Made by a program: the position numbers and the translations under genes. From NCBI GenBank assembly GCA_007693535.1, contig REDK01000134.1, forward strand, positions 1 through 39,622: a DNA stretch of 39,622 nucleotides, read 5' to 3'. The notes below the pieces were generated by a model. It was not told the DNA's origin. It saw only the letters and a list, made by a program, of their open reading frames with translations, and did not search any database. Every line of letters starts with the position of its first letter. Within the stretch, counting starts at the first letter, position 1. Shown one piece after another: positions 16,966 to 25,790 of the stretch. Source of the stretch: Chromatiaceae bacterium (GTDB lineage Bacteria; Pseudomonadota; Gammaproteobacteria; Chromatiales; Chromatiaceae).

Positions 16966-19473
16966 ATGGAGTCCATCGACACCAGGCTTTCCCGTCGGCG
17001 CTTTCTGCAGGCGACCGGCACGGCCAGCGCCCTGGGGGCGGCTGGCCTCGGCACCGGCCTCGGCACCGGCCTGCTGACTACCCTGCGCCCGGCCAGCGCC
17101 CAGGCCAACGATCCGGCCGGCGCCGATCCACCACAGACCCGGATCACCAAGAACATCTGCCATCAATGCCCGGCCCGCTGCGGCATCGATGTCTATACCA
17201 CCGACGGGCGCGTGCATGCGATCTATGGCAGCACCGAGCATCCCATCTCTAATGGCAAGCTCTGTCCCAAGGGGCCGCTCGGCACCTACATCCTCTATGA
17301 CCCAGACCGCTTCAAGGGACCGATGAAACGCACCAATCCCAACAAGGGGCGCGATGTCGATCCCGGCTTCGTGCCCATCTCTTGGGACGAGGCCCTCGAT
17401 ACCGTCGCTGCCCGACTCAACCGGCTGCGCCGCGCGGGTGAGTCCCATCGCTTCGCGCTGGTCTATGGGCGCGGCTGGGGTGCCTCCTGCGCCGGGCTGC
17501 AAGGGGCCTTCGGTCAGCTCTACGGTTCGCCCAATGTCGCTATCGGCCATTCCTCGATGTGCTCCGATGGCAGCATCATCGCCAAGAAGGCGCTGGATGG
17601 GGTCGGCGGCTACAATGCCTATGACTATGCCAATGCGAACATGCTGCTGATGTTCGGGGTTGGCTTCCTAGAGGCCTTCCGCCCCTATAACAACAATATG
17701 CAGGTCTGGGGCTATATCCGCGGGGTCAAGGTGCCGAAGACGCGCATCACTGCGGTGGATATCCATCTCAATACCACCCTGGCCGGAGCCGACCGGGCGC
17801 TACTGATCAAGCCCGGCACCGATGGCGCACTAGCCCTGGCCATTGCCCATGTGATCCTGACCGAAGGGCTCTGGGAGCGATCCTTCGTCGGCGACTTCCG
17901 CGACGGTGAGAATCGGTTCCGGGCTGGCGAGCGGGTCAGTCCGGCCCTGTTCGAGGAGAAATGGGTGCGCGGCCTGGTGGACTGGTGGAACCTCGAACTC
18001 AAGGACCGTACCCCAGCCTGGGCGGCCGAGATCACCGATCTCTACGAGCGCGACATCCTGGCCACCGCGCGCGAGTTCGGTTCCACCCGCCCGAGCATTG
18101 CCCTGTTCGAGCGCGGCGCCCATGCGCATTCCAATGGCGTGTTGAACGGCATGGCGATCCATGCGCTCAACGCCCTGGTCGGCTCGCTCTATGCCGAGGG
18201 TGGGCTCATGGGCCAGATGGGGCCCTCCTATGGGCCACTGCCGGTCGCGGCGGATGATTTCAAGGACGACTATGCCCGCAACGGCCCCTGGCAGGATCAG
18301 CCGCGCATCGATCTCAAGGGCGATCCCGACGGCTATCTGCTGGCCAACAACATGCTGCAGGAACTGGGGCCCAACTCCCTGGCCGGGCGGCCCTACAAGC
18401 TTGACACGGTGATGTTCTATCAGGCCAATCCGATCTGGACCGCGCCCAATGGCCAGGTCTGGGAGCAGGCCATGCAGGAGCTGTTCATCATCGACACGTC
18501 GCCTTTCCCCGGCGAGACCGCGATGTTCGCGGACCTAGTCCTGCCGGATCATACCTATCTGGAGCGGCTGCAGGATGCGCCGACTTATCCCTTCCAGGGT
18601 TGGCCGCTGACACAGTTGCGAGTGCCGGCGATCGAACCCCTTTACGACACCAAGTATTACGGCGATGTGCTGATTGAGATCGGTAAGCGCATCGACGGGC
18701 CGATGGGTGACTATTATAAGGTGCTCGACAATACCGAGAACCTGCTGCGCCATCTCGCCAAGGGCTTCGAGACCGACCCCGGCGACAATGGTGTCAACGA
18801 CTTCGAGTCCTGGAAAGAGAAGGGGGTCTGGTATAAGCGGCCCTATATCTATCGCCAGGTCAATGGCGAGTTCCGCAAATGGGACGGGCAGGGCTACAAC
18901 CTGGTCCTGACCGACGAGGAGGTCAAGGAGCAGTTGTTCAAGACTGCCTCCGGGTGCTTTGAACTTCGCTCAGGCTGGCTCGCCGAGCATGCCGACTGGA
19001 TCGTTGAAAAGACCGGTCGCGACCGCCGCAAGCTGATGTTCCCACACTGGGAGGAGCCGGTGCATCCCGGTGGCGGCGATCTCTATATGGTCACACCCAA
19101 GGTGGCGATGCATGCCGAGGGGCGTGGGGCCAATATTCCGGTCGCGATCGCTACGCTGCAACCGGTGCTCGGCGGGCGCAGCACCGCCTATATCGAGGTC
19201 AATCCCGCCACTGCGCGGGCGCGCGGGATCGCCGATGGGGCGCGAGTCCGCCTGGTCTCTGATGTGGGCAGCATCGAGGGGTACTGCAAGTATTTCGAGG
19301 GTTGCCGTCCGGATACCATCGTCTTTCCGATGGAGCATGGTCATTGGGCGCATGGGCGCTGGGCCCGCGGGCGCCTGCCCGGGCATTGCGGAGAGATCAC
19401 CGTCAATCAGTCCGACCGCATCACTGGGCAGTGCAGCTACTACACCACCAAGGTCCGCCTGGAGCCAGCGTGA
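16966..19473 (+). CDS. arxA: ArxA-type molybdopterin oxidoreductase (probable anaerobic arsenite oxidase)
   Basis: Catalytic subunit of the DMSO-reductase family, 835 residues, exported folded by Tat (SRRRFLQATG at 9-18). A [4Fe-4S] site C65-x2-C68-x3-C72-x27-C100 precedes the bis-MGD domains. The probable molybdenum ligand is Cys199 in GHSSMCSDGS. The segment YGRGWG (167-172) matches the XGRGWG motif reported as diagnostic of ArxA and distinct from ArrA. Flanking segments such as HQCPARCGIDVYTTDGR and EAFRPYNNNMQ fit my memory of Arx proteins. It would oxidise arsenite to arsenate in the periplasm and pass electrons to ArxB and ArxC. A good Shine-Dalgarno (GAGGAG) precedes ATG 16966. Alternatives are a polysulfide, tetrathionate or arsenate reductase; the five-gene order B'-A-B-C-D and the motif favour Arx. 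Confidence 0.82.
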   Translation: MESIDTRLSRRRFLQATGTASALGAAGLGTGLGTGLLTTLRPASAQANDPAGADPPQTRITKNICHQCPARCGIDVYTTDGRVHAIYGSTEHPISNGKLCPKGPLGTYILYDPDRFKGPMKRTNPNKGRDVDPGFVPISWDEALDTVAARLNRLRRAGESHRFALVYGRGWGASCAGLQGAFGQLYGSPNVAIGHSSMCSDGSIIAKKALDGVGGYNAYDYANANMLLMFGVGFLEAFRPYNNNMQVWGYIRGVKVPKTRITAVDIHLNTTLAGADRALLIKPGTDGALALAIAHVILTEGLWERSFVGDFRDGENRFRAGERVSPALFEEKWVRGLVDWWNLELKDRTPAWAAEITDLYERDILATAREFGSTRPSIALFERGAHAHSNGVLNGMAIHALNALVGSLYAEGGLMGQMGPSYGPLPVAADDFKDDYARNGPWQDQPRIDLKGDPDGYLLANNMLQELGPNSLAGRPYKLDTVMFYQANPIWTAPNGQVWEQAMQELFIIDTSPFPGETAMFADLVLPDHTYLERLQDAPTYPFQGWPLTQLRVPAIEPLYDTKYYGDVLIEIGKRIDGPMGDYYKVLDNTENLLRHLAKGFETDPGDNGVNDFESWKEKGVWYKRPYIYRQVNGEFRKWDGQGYNLVLTDEEVKEQLFKTASGCFELRSGWLAEHADWIVEKTGRDRRKLMFPHWEEPVHPGGGDLYMVTPKVAMHAEGRGANIPVAIATLQPVLGGRSTAYIEVNPATARARGIADGARVRLVSDVGSIEGYCKYFEGCRPDTIVFPMEHGHWAHGRWARGRLPGHCGEITVNQSDRITGQCSYYTTKVRLEPA

Positions 19474-19618
19474 ATCGCTGCCCGGACGCCGGCCTGCGGC
19501 GGCTGCATGGCCCTGCTGGCACATCAGTGCCGGCCCAACCCAATACTTGTGCGGCACCGCCGCTCCGGGCCAGCGGGCCGCCGTGCCTGCCAAAGAACAT
19601 CCGCGGAGTATCTGAATC

Positions 19619-20467
19619 ATGGCGAAATGGGGAATGGTCATCGACCTCGACACGTGCACTGGCTGCCAGGCCTGCACGACTGCCTGTACCATGGAGAACA
19701 GCCGCTTGCCCGGAGAGAGCTGGCAGGATGTGCTGTTCTATCATGAGGGCACCTATCCAAACGTGAAGCTGATGTGGTTCCCGCGCCCCTGCATGCATTG
19801 TGAGAACCCGTCCTGCGTCACCGTCTGCCCGACCAAGGCCACCTATAAGGACCCGGAGGGCGGCTTCGTGCTGATGGACTACAACCGCTGCATCGGCTGT
19901 AAGTATTGCCAGATCGCCTGCCCCTATGGTGTGCGTTTTTCGATGGACGAGCGGGCCTTCGTCAAGCCCGATATCCGCCAGGTCTTTCCCAGCGGCGACG
20001 GCCGTCAGTGGAACCCACCCTACCAGGCACCGCAGGATGATCCTGGTCGCGGCATCGGCATCCAGCCCCATGGCGTGGTTTCCAAGTGCACCTTTTGCTA
20101 TCACAAGGTCAGCCAGGCGCCAGCCGGGGTCGCCGATCTCGACGAGGACGTCCCGGAACTGAAGGAATATGTCCCAGCCTGCGTGCGGGTCTGCCCACCC
20201 AAGGCGCGCTTCTTCGGCGATCTCGATCAGCCACAGAGCACCGTGAACCGGCTCATCGCCGACAAGCGCGGTGTGCGCCTGAAGGATGAGACGGGCAACA
20301 AGCCGCAGGTCTATTACCTGTCGGGCGGGGCGACGGCGGCGGTGCCCTCGTTGCGCAGTATGGCCGCAGCCACCGTGCCGACTGGTCCCTTCAGCCCGCC
20401 CCAACGCGCGCCCGACACCGGGGCGATCGCGGCGCACTCCGCGGATTGGACCGCGGACCAGGCCTAA
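19619..20467 (+). CDS. arxB: ArxB-type four-cluster ferredoxin subunit
   Basis: Electron-transfer subunit of the molybdoenzyme, 282 residues, DmsB/PsrB/ArrB type. Cysteine motifs for four [4Fe-4S] clusters are seen: CTGCQACTTAC (13-23), CMHCENPSCVTVCP (58-71), CIGCKYCQIACP (91-102), and the split pair CTFC with CVRVCP in the last third. No signal peptide is present, so it should travel with the Tat-exported ArxA. The segment VRFSMDERAFVKPDIRQVFP and the stretch up to CTFC form an insertion between clusters. The final 45 or so residues are low-complexity. The 145-bp gap after arxA and 15-bp gap before arxC indicate one operon. Confidence 0.88.
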   Translation: MAKWGMVIDLDTCTGCQACTTACTMENSRLPGESWQDVLFYHEGTYPNVKLMWFPRPCMHCENPSCVTVCPTKATYKDPEGGFVLMDYNRCIGCKYCQIACPYGVRFSMDERAFVKPDIRQVFPSGDGRQWNPPYQAPQDDPGRGIGIQPHGVVSKCTFCYHKVSQAPAGVADLDEDVPELKEYVPACVRVCPPKARFFGDLDQPQSTVNRLIADKRGVRLKDETGNKPQVYYLSGGATAAVPSLRSMAAATVPTGPFSPPQRAPDTGAIAAHSADWTADQA

Positions 20468-20482
20468 GCGGAGGCAATCGCA

Positions 20483-21631
20483 ATGAATATCGAGCAAACC
20501 CGACGACTCAGCGAGAAGCAGTTCGCCATCATGTTCGCGGCCCTGTGCGGGCTGCTGGTGGTGGGCGGTATTGTCATCCATAACTTGGCGGTCTATGGCC
20601 ATGCCGCCTTCAATCTGGATAACCGCGGGCTGTTCTGGGGCCTACCCATCATCGTCTACGACTATTTTCTGCTGACCTCGACCGGGCTGGCAATGATCGC
20701 GGCGCTGGCCATCGTCTTCAATGCCGAAGAGTTCCGCCCGGTGCTGAAACGGGCGGTCTGGCTCGCCCTGGCCGGCCTGGTCGGTGGCGTTGCGGTCTTG
20801 ATGCTGGAGCTGGGCCATCCGCTGCGCGCACTCTGGGCCATCCCCTTCAGCTTCGCCTTCAGCTCGCCACTGTACTGGAAGGTCATGGCGGTGAGCTTCT
20901 ATGTCGTCTCGCTGCTGCTGCTGCTATGGCGACTGCTGACCCCGGGCTGGACCATGCCGGCGCTGCGCACCCATGCCCTGATCACCCTGGTACTGGCCTT
21001 CGCCGTCACCGCGATCGCCGGGGTGGTCTATGGCTCGCAGAGTTTCCGCCCGTTCTGGGCCTCGGGGGATATCCCCGTGGCCTTCTTCTTCGAGTCGCTG
21101 CTCGGCGGGCTCGCGTTCATCTATTTCTTCAGCTACCTCGGCTATGCCTTTAATCCCGCGTTGATGCCGGATAACTTGCGCCGGCTATTCGACGAGCGCA
21201 TGCCAGCGTTGCTGTCGTTGGCGATCTTCATCCATCTGCTGTTCGTGCTCGCGCGCCTGACCAGCGGCCTCTACGGTAATCTTGAGGGGTTGCAGGTCTG
21301 GCAGCATCTCGCGCGCTCGCCATTGCTGTATCTGGAGCTGTTCGTGGGCCTGCTGCTGCCGCTGGTGCTGCTGATGCTGCCGGCCACCCGGACCCGGCCC
21401 TGGGCGCAGATCCTCGCCTCGCTGCTGGTGATGAATGCGCTGCTGATCGCCCGCTTCGAATACATCATCGGCGGGCAACTGGTGCCGCTGTTCAAGGGCG
21501 CCTGGGCGCCGGACCTGCTGCACTACGCGCCGTCGGCAACCGAATGGCTGCTGCTGTTAGTGGCGATCTTCCTCTCCAACGCAGTCAACGCCTTTGGTGA
21601 GATGCGCCTGCACCTGGGCCAGGAGGCCTGA
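20483..21631 (+). CDS. arxC: ArxC, NrfD/PsrC-type membrane subunit
   Basis: Integral membrane subunit, 382 residues with about nine to ten hydrophobic helices, such as FAIMFAALCGLLVVGGIVIH, LTSTGLAMIAALAIVFNAE, LITLVLAFAVTAIAGVVYGS and LLPLVLLMLPAT. It belongs to the NrfD family, which binds menaquinone or ubiquinone and exchanges electrons with the Fe-S subunit. In Arx it is the expected exit to the quinone pool. In a phototroph this would feed cyclic electron flow. AGGC a few nt upstream and tight spacing to arxB support coupled translation. Confidence 0.88.
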   Translation: MNIEQTRRLSEKQFAIMFAALCGLLVVGGIVIHNLAVYGHAAFNLDNRGLFWGLPIIVYDYFLLTSTGLAMIAALAIVFNAEEFRPVLKRAVWLALAGLVGGVAVLMLELGHPLRALWAIPFSFAFSSPLYWKVMAVSFYVVSLLLLLWRLLTPGWTMPALRTHALITLVLAFAVTAIAGVVYGSQSFRPFWASGDIPVAFFFESLLGGLAFIYFFSYLGYAFNPALMPDNLRRLFDERMPALLSLAIFIHLLFVLARLTSGLYGNLEGLQVWQHLARSPLLYLELFVGLLLPLVLLMLPATRTRPWAQILASLLVMNALLIARFEYIIGGQLVPLFKGAWAPDLLHYAPSATEWLLLLVAIFLSNAVNAFGEMRLHLGQEA

Positions 21632-21776
21632 CCGCAACTGTCGCGGGGCTGTCTTGGGGGCCAGGGATGGCCAGCTGCCGATGGGCTGGTGCGGGATGGG
21701 TTTCGCTTCGCTCGACCCGTCCTGCGAACCGGCCGTCGCCGGCGCCGCCAGTTCCACCCTCAGCCATGCTTGCCGA

Positions 21777-22712
21777 ATGATGATGCCTGCCATGACCGAT
21801 CCCGTGCCCGAACCGCCGGCGCTGCTCGCCGATTGCGCCGCCTTCTATCTCTGTATGGCGCGGGCCTTTGCCGTCCCCGATCGCCCGCAGGCGTTGACCC
21901 TGCTGGCGGCGGACCTGCCCGCGGACCTCACCGAGCTGGCCACGAGCTGCGTGCTGCCCATCGCCCCGGCCCTGGCCGACTATCGCCGGGCCATCGGCGC
22001 CGTCGCCGATCAGCCGGCCCTGCTGCGCCTGTATGCCCGGCTGTTCCTGGTCCCGGGCGTTGCCCATCCCAACCTGAACACCGGCAGCTATCTGGACGGC
22101 GGCCACGCCGGCGGCAGTGTTGCCGCCCTGGCCGACATCTACCGCCGCTGCGGTCTGGAACCGGACCCTGGTTTGCGCGACCTGCCCGATCATCTCAGCG
22201 TGCAACTGGAGTTCCTCGCCTGGCTGCTGATGGGCGCGGCCGATGCGGCGGGCGGGAGCGACCCGGATCGGCTGCCGCCGGTGTCGGCCGGCGTGTTCCT
22301 GGCCAGCGTCGTGGCCCACTGGGTGGGGCCGTTTCGCGCCGATCTGGCCGCCGCCGGGCCTCGTTTCGGGTTAGCCGCCAATCCCTACCTGGCGCTGGCG
22401 TGCATCCTGGAGTGCGCGGTGCAGAACGACCTCGCGCGCCTGGCGGCGACCGGGCAGCCTGACGTCGGACGCTCGGACGCCGCCCACCGGCCTGACCTGG
22501 ACCCGGAGATCGCCCGGTTGCGCAGCCAGGTCGCTGGCCAGCCGATCGGCGAGCAGGACCTCGCCATCATCCGCGCGCGTCTGCAGGCGGCCGGACTGCC
22601 GAGCGGGCATGTGGCGATCCCGGTGGACGAGCGCGACCGCGTCATGGGCCTGGCGAGCATGACGCCGCCGGCCCCGCCCAGCCATCGGCAGGGTGGCCCA
22701 GGCAACGGTTGA
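21777..22712 (+). CDS. arxD: ArxD, TorD-family chaperone for the molybdoenzyme
   Basis: Cytoplasmic chaperone that holds the Tat substrate ArxA while the molybdenum cofactor is inserted. The TorD-like helical fold is suggested by LADCAAFYLCMARAFAVP, LLRLYARLFLVPG, and DHLSVQLEFLAWLLMGAADA. Several in-frame starts are possible: ATG 21777, 21780, 21783 or 21792; the last begins MTDPVPEPPALLADC and fits family N-termini best. The first two-thirds are clearly TorD-like; the C-terminal third is longer than in small TorD proteins. Position directly after the NrfD-like gene matches arxD. Confidence 0.75.
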   Translation: MMMPAMTDPVPEPPALLADCAAFYLCMARAFAVPDRPQALTLLAADLPADLTELATSCVLPIAPALADYRRAIGAVADQPALLRLYARLFLVPGVAHPNLNTGSYLDGGHAGGSVAALADIYRRCGLEPDPGLRDLPDHLSVQLEFLAWLLMGAADAAGGSDPDRLPPVSAGVFLASVVAHWVGPFRADLAAAGPRFGLAANPYLALACILECAVQNDLARLAATGQPDVGRSDAAHRPDLDPEIARLRSQVAGQPIGEQDLAIIRARLQAAGLPSGHVAIPVDERDRVMGLASMTPPAPPSHRQGGPGNG

Positions 22713-22716
22713 CCCC

Positions 22717-23352
22717 ATGTCCCCTCCGCGGTGGCCGTGCCCGCCCTGGCATCTGCGCGGGGACCGATTCAGGCGCGGGCGACGGCTGCGGTCATCGGGC
22801 CGGCCGTGGCCGGTCACCTGGCTGCTGCCCGGATGGCTATGCCTTGGTTGGTTGCTGCTGTGGCCGCTCCCGCTGGCGGCAGAGCTGAGCAGCGACGACT
22901 ATCACAGCGGCGCGGCGATCCGCTCGGAGGCCGAGCGCCAGCAGGTGCAGGCACTGATCGAGGAGGCGCGGGCACGCGAGGCCGAACGCGCTCGGCAACG
23001 CGCTGCCGCCGAACACGCGGCGGCGGCCGAACAGGCGGCGGCGGCTGCGACGGCGATGGCCCGACGCCCGCGCGGCGAGCACCTGGTAACAGTGCATTGC
23101 AGCGGCTGCCATCCCCCAGAACGGCTGGCGTTGGCCCGCCACAGTCATCTCGGCTGGGGCCTGACGCTGCTGCGGATGCGGCTGCTGCACCGTGCCCCGG
23201 TGCCGCTGGCCGATCTGGCGCCGATGATCGGCCATCTCGGTCACGTGCAGGGCGCCTCCGCGCTGCGCCTGACCCTTGAGTACGGCCTGGCCGCGCTGGC
23301 CCTGGGCCTGCCTGCCGGCTGGCTGTGGCGTCGCCGGCAGCGGCGCCGCTGA
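22717..23352 (+). CDS. Membrane-anchored protein with one heme-c motif, last gene of the arx operon
   Basis: Not a family I can name. From ATG 22717 (4 bp after the arxD stop; an in-frame ATG at 22693 would overlap arxD) it has 211 residues. An N-terminal hydrophobic stretch ending LLLWPLPLAAEL looks like a signal peptide or anchor. A charged Ala/Glu/Arg-rich helix (about 65-120) follows, probably coiled coil. Next comes VHCSGCHPPERL with a single CXXCH and a GWGLTLLRMRLLH segment whose Met may be the second heme ligand. A C-terminal membrane helix (LTLEYGLAALALGLPAGWLW) and an Arg-rich tail close it. The topology places the heme in the periplasm. Its position suggests a role in electron output from, or assembly of, the Arx complex. 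Confidence 0.7.
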   Translation: MSPPRWPCPPWHLRGDRFRRGRRLRSSGRPWPVTWLLPGWLCLGWLLLWPLPLAAELSSDDYHSGAAIRSEAERQQVQALIEEARAREAERARQRAAAEHAAAAEQAAAAATAMARRPRGEHLVTVHCSGCHPPERLALARHSHLGWGLTLLRMRLLHRAPVPLADLAPMIGHLGHVQGASALRLTLEYGLAALALGLPAGWLWRRRQRRR

Positions 23353-23688
23353 GCGCGGGTGCCATTGCGCGCAGATGCTTTGCCAATCAGCCGACAGTCT
23401 CTTCAGCGCCCCCAAGGGTGCGCCGCGCGCGGCTGAACTCGATGCCGATCAAATGAATGGGCTGGCCCAGGGTGCGGCACGTCTCTGGTTAGCGGCGGGC
23501 CGGTGCGGCGGCTGCTGATCGGCCGGCGTTGGTTGTCGGCCGGCGCTGGGTGTCGTCGGGGCGTCCGGGCGGCACACCCCTCTGTGAGGGCGGCCAGGGC
23601 CGGGTGGAGCGTGCCCGCGCGCGATTTAGCTGCTCCGGCATGTCGCTAGCACGGTACTGGCCGAGCGGTCGGTGCTGGCAGTCTCGGC
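23353..23688. other. Intergenic region between convergent arx and urt operons
   Basis: 336 bp with no supported gene in any frame. I looked for urtE sequence on the minus strand here and saw none. A short direct repeat CGGCCGGCG-TTGG / CGGCCGGCG-CTGG lies near 23520-23550. No clear intrinsic terminator for either operon. Confidence 0.4.
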
Positions 23689-24648
23689 CTATCCCCCGAG
23701 ATAGACCTCGATCACGCGCGGGTCGTTCTGGACCTCGTCCATGCTGCCCTCGGCGAGTACGCTGCCTTGATGCAGCACGGTCACCCGCCGGGCGATCGAG
23801 CGCACGAAGTCCATGTCGTGCTCGACCACCACCACCGAATGGCGCCCGGCCAGCGACAGCAGCAGTTCGGCGGTACGGTCCATCTCCTGATGGGTCATGC
23901 CGGCGACCGGTTCGTCAACTAGTAGCAGGTGCGGATCCTGCATCAGGAGCATGCCGATCTCCAGCCACTGCTTCTGGCCATGCGACAGGGCACCGGCCGG
24001 GCGCCGGACCTGCTCGCCGAGCCCGATGATGCAGAGCACCTCGTCGATGCGGTCGCGCTGGGCCACGCGCAGGCGGGCGAACAGGGTTGGGAACACCCGC
24101 TTGTCCCCGGCCATGGCCAGCTCCAGGTTCTCGAACACCGTATGCTGTTCGAAGACCGTCGGCTTCTGGAACTTGCGGCCGATGCCGATCGCGGCGATCT
24201 CCGGTTCGCTCAGGCGCAGCAGATCGATCTTCTGGCCGAAGAAGACCGAGCCGCTGTCGGGCCGGGTCTTGCCGGTGATGATGTCCATCATCGTGGTCTT
24301 ACCGGCGCCATTAGGGCCGATCACGCAGCGTAATTCGCCGGCATCGACATAGAAGTTGAGGTGATTGATGGCGCGGAAGCCATCGAAGCTGACATTGAGG
24401 TCCTCGACGTAGAGGATCGGGCCATGGCTGACATCCAGTTCGAGGTCTTTCCACGCGACCATGAAATCGAACTGGCGGTCGCGGCGCATGGATTCGCGGA
24501 ACTGCCGCCAACTCTGTCGCATCAGGCTGGCGCGTTCGCTACGCTCGTCTGCCAGCAGTGCCAGCGACTTCTCCTCGGTGACCAGACCAAATTGGCGATC
24601 ACGGCGAATCACCTCCTGAAACCGGGCCCAGCCGGAGCGCTCGGTCAT
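23689..24648 (-). CDS. urtD: UrtD, ATPase of the urea ABC transporter
   Basis: ATP-binding subunit of the LivG-like class, 319 residues. It has Walker A IGPNGAGKTTMMDIITGKTR, Q-loop region GRKFQKPTVFEQHTVFENLE, signature LSHGQKQWLEIGMLL and Walker B LLLVDEPVAGMTHQE. LSHGQKQWLEIGMLL and GIGRKFQKPTVF are typical of UrtD rather than LivG. It carries an N-terminal extension of about 70 residues in which a motif is duplicated: WARFQEVIRRDRQF (7-20) and WRQFRESMRRDRQF (46-59). Its ATG overlaps the urtC stop by 4 nt (ATGA). It is the last gene of the operon; urtE does not follow. Confidence 0.93.
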   Translation of the reverse strand: MTERSGWARFQEVIRRDRQFGLVTEEKSLALLADERSERASLMRQSWRQFRESMRRDRQFDFMVAWKDLELDVSHGPILYVEDLNVSFDGFRAINHLNFYVDAGELRCVIGPNGAGKTTMMDIITGKTRPDSGSVFFGQKIDLLRLSEPEIAAIGIGRKFQKPTVFEQHTVFENLELAMAGDKRVFPTLFARLRVAQRDRIDEVLCIIGLGEQVRRPAGALSHGQKQWLEIGMLLMQDPHLLLVDEPVAGMTHQEMDRTAELLLSLAGRHSVVVVEHDMDFVRSIARRVTVLHQGSVLAEGSMDEVQNDPRVIEVYLGG

Positions 24649-25790
24649 GGGGTGGCCTCCGTCGCGGTATCGGGGAGCGGTGCGGTCGGCTCGCCCCGCC
24701 GCCGCCGCAGGTTGCGCATCTGCCCGGCAAGTCCGGCAATGCCTTTGGGCAAGAGCAGAGTCACCAGCACGAACAGCCCGCCGAGAGCGAACAGCCAGGC
24801 CTCCGGAAAGACCCCGGTAAACCAGGTCTTGCCATAATTGACCAGTACCGCGCCGATCACCGCCCCATAGAGGGTGGCACGCCCGCCGATGGCGACCCAG
24901 ATCACCAGTTCGATGGAATTGAGCGGGGCGAACTCGCCGGGATTGATGATCCCGACCTGGGGCACATAGAGAGCGCCGGCGATCCCCGCTAGCATGGCCG
25001 AGAAGGTGAACAGGGCGAGCTTGACCCGATCCACCCGGTAGCCGATGAAGCGCACCCGCGGCTCGGCATCGCGGATGGCGACCGCGACCCGGCCGAGGCG
25101 TGAGGTCACGATCGCGCGGCAGGCCAGATAGGCCATCGCCAACATCAGCGCCGAGATGACGAAGAGGGCGACCCGGGTGGTCCTGGCAGTGAGGTCAAAG
25201 CCGAGGATGTCCTTGAAATCGGTCAGCCCGTTATTGCCGCCGAAGCCCATCTCGTTGCGGAAGAAGGCGAGCATCAGGGCATAGGTGAGGGCCTGGGTGA
25301 TGATGGAAAGGTAGACGCCGGTGACCCGCGAGCGAAATGCCAGCCAGCCGAACACGAAGGCGAGCAGCCCTGGGACCAGCACCACCATCAGGGCGGCAAA
25401 CCAGAATTGATCGAAGCCGTGCCAGAACCAGGGCAACTCAGTGTAGTTCAGAAATACCATGAAGTCCGGCAGCACCGGATGGCCATAGACCCCGCGCTCG
25501 CCGATCTGGCGCATCAGATACATGCCCATCGCATAGCCGCCGAGGGCGAAGAAGGCGCCGTGGCCGAGGCTGAGGATGCCGAGATAGCCCCAGACCAGGT
25601 CCACCGCCAGGGCGAGCAGGGCATAGGTCAGATATTTACCCAGCAGGGTGACGGTAAAGGTGGAGACATGCCAGGGATTGTCCGCCGGCACCGCCAGGTT
25701 CAGCACCGGCACCAGGATGGCCACCAGCGCCAGCACTGCGAGCAATACCAGCCCGCCGGTATCGCCCTTCATCGATCGCAACAGGCCCAT
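24645..25790 (-). CDS. urtC: UrtC, urea ABC transporter permease
   Basis: LivM-type permease, 381 residues, with about ten membrane helices. Characteristic segments include [67 protein letters not shown] (in pieces), [40 protein letters not shown]-like sequence, and [30 protein letters not shown]. The conserved URT-type [10 protein letters not shown] and NYGKTWFT identify it as urea-specific rather than branched-chain amino acid. It forms the heteromeric channel with UrtB. 112 bp separates it from urtB; it overlaps urtD. Confidence 0.93.
   Translation of the reverse strand: [381 protein letters not shown]

Noticed and set aside
16966-21631. Polysulfide/thiosulfate reductase (PsrABC) or respiratory arsenate reductase (Arr) instead of Arx
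   Set aside because: Arr lacks the NrfD-plus-B' layout in most operons and the GRGWG motif; Psr operons normally lack the leading large Fe-S gene. Not excluded without a phylogeny.
20483-23352. Sulfite dehydrogenase SoeABC, common in purple sulfur bacteria
   Set aside because: SoeA is cytoplasmic without a Tat signal, whereas this large subunit has SRRRFLQ and the ArxA-type motif.
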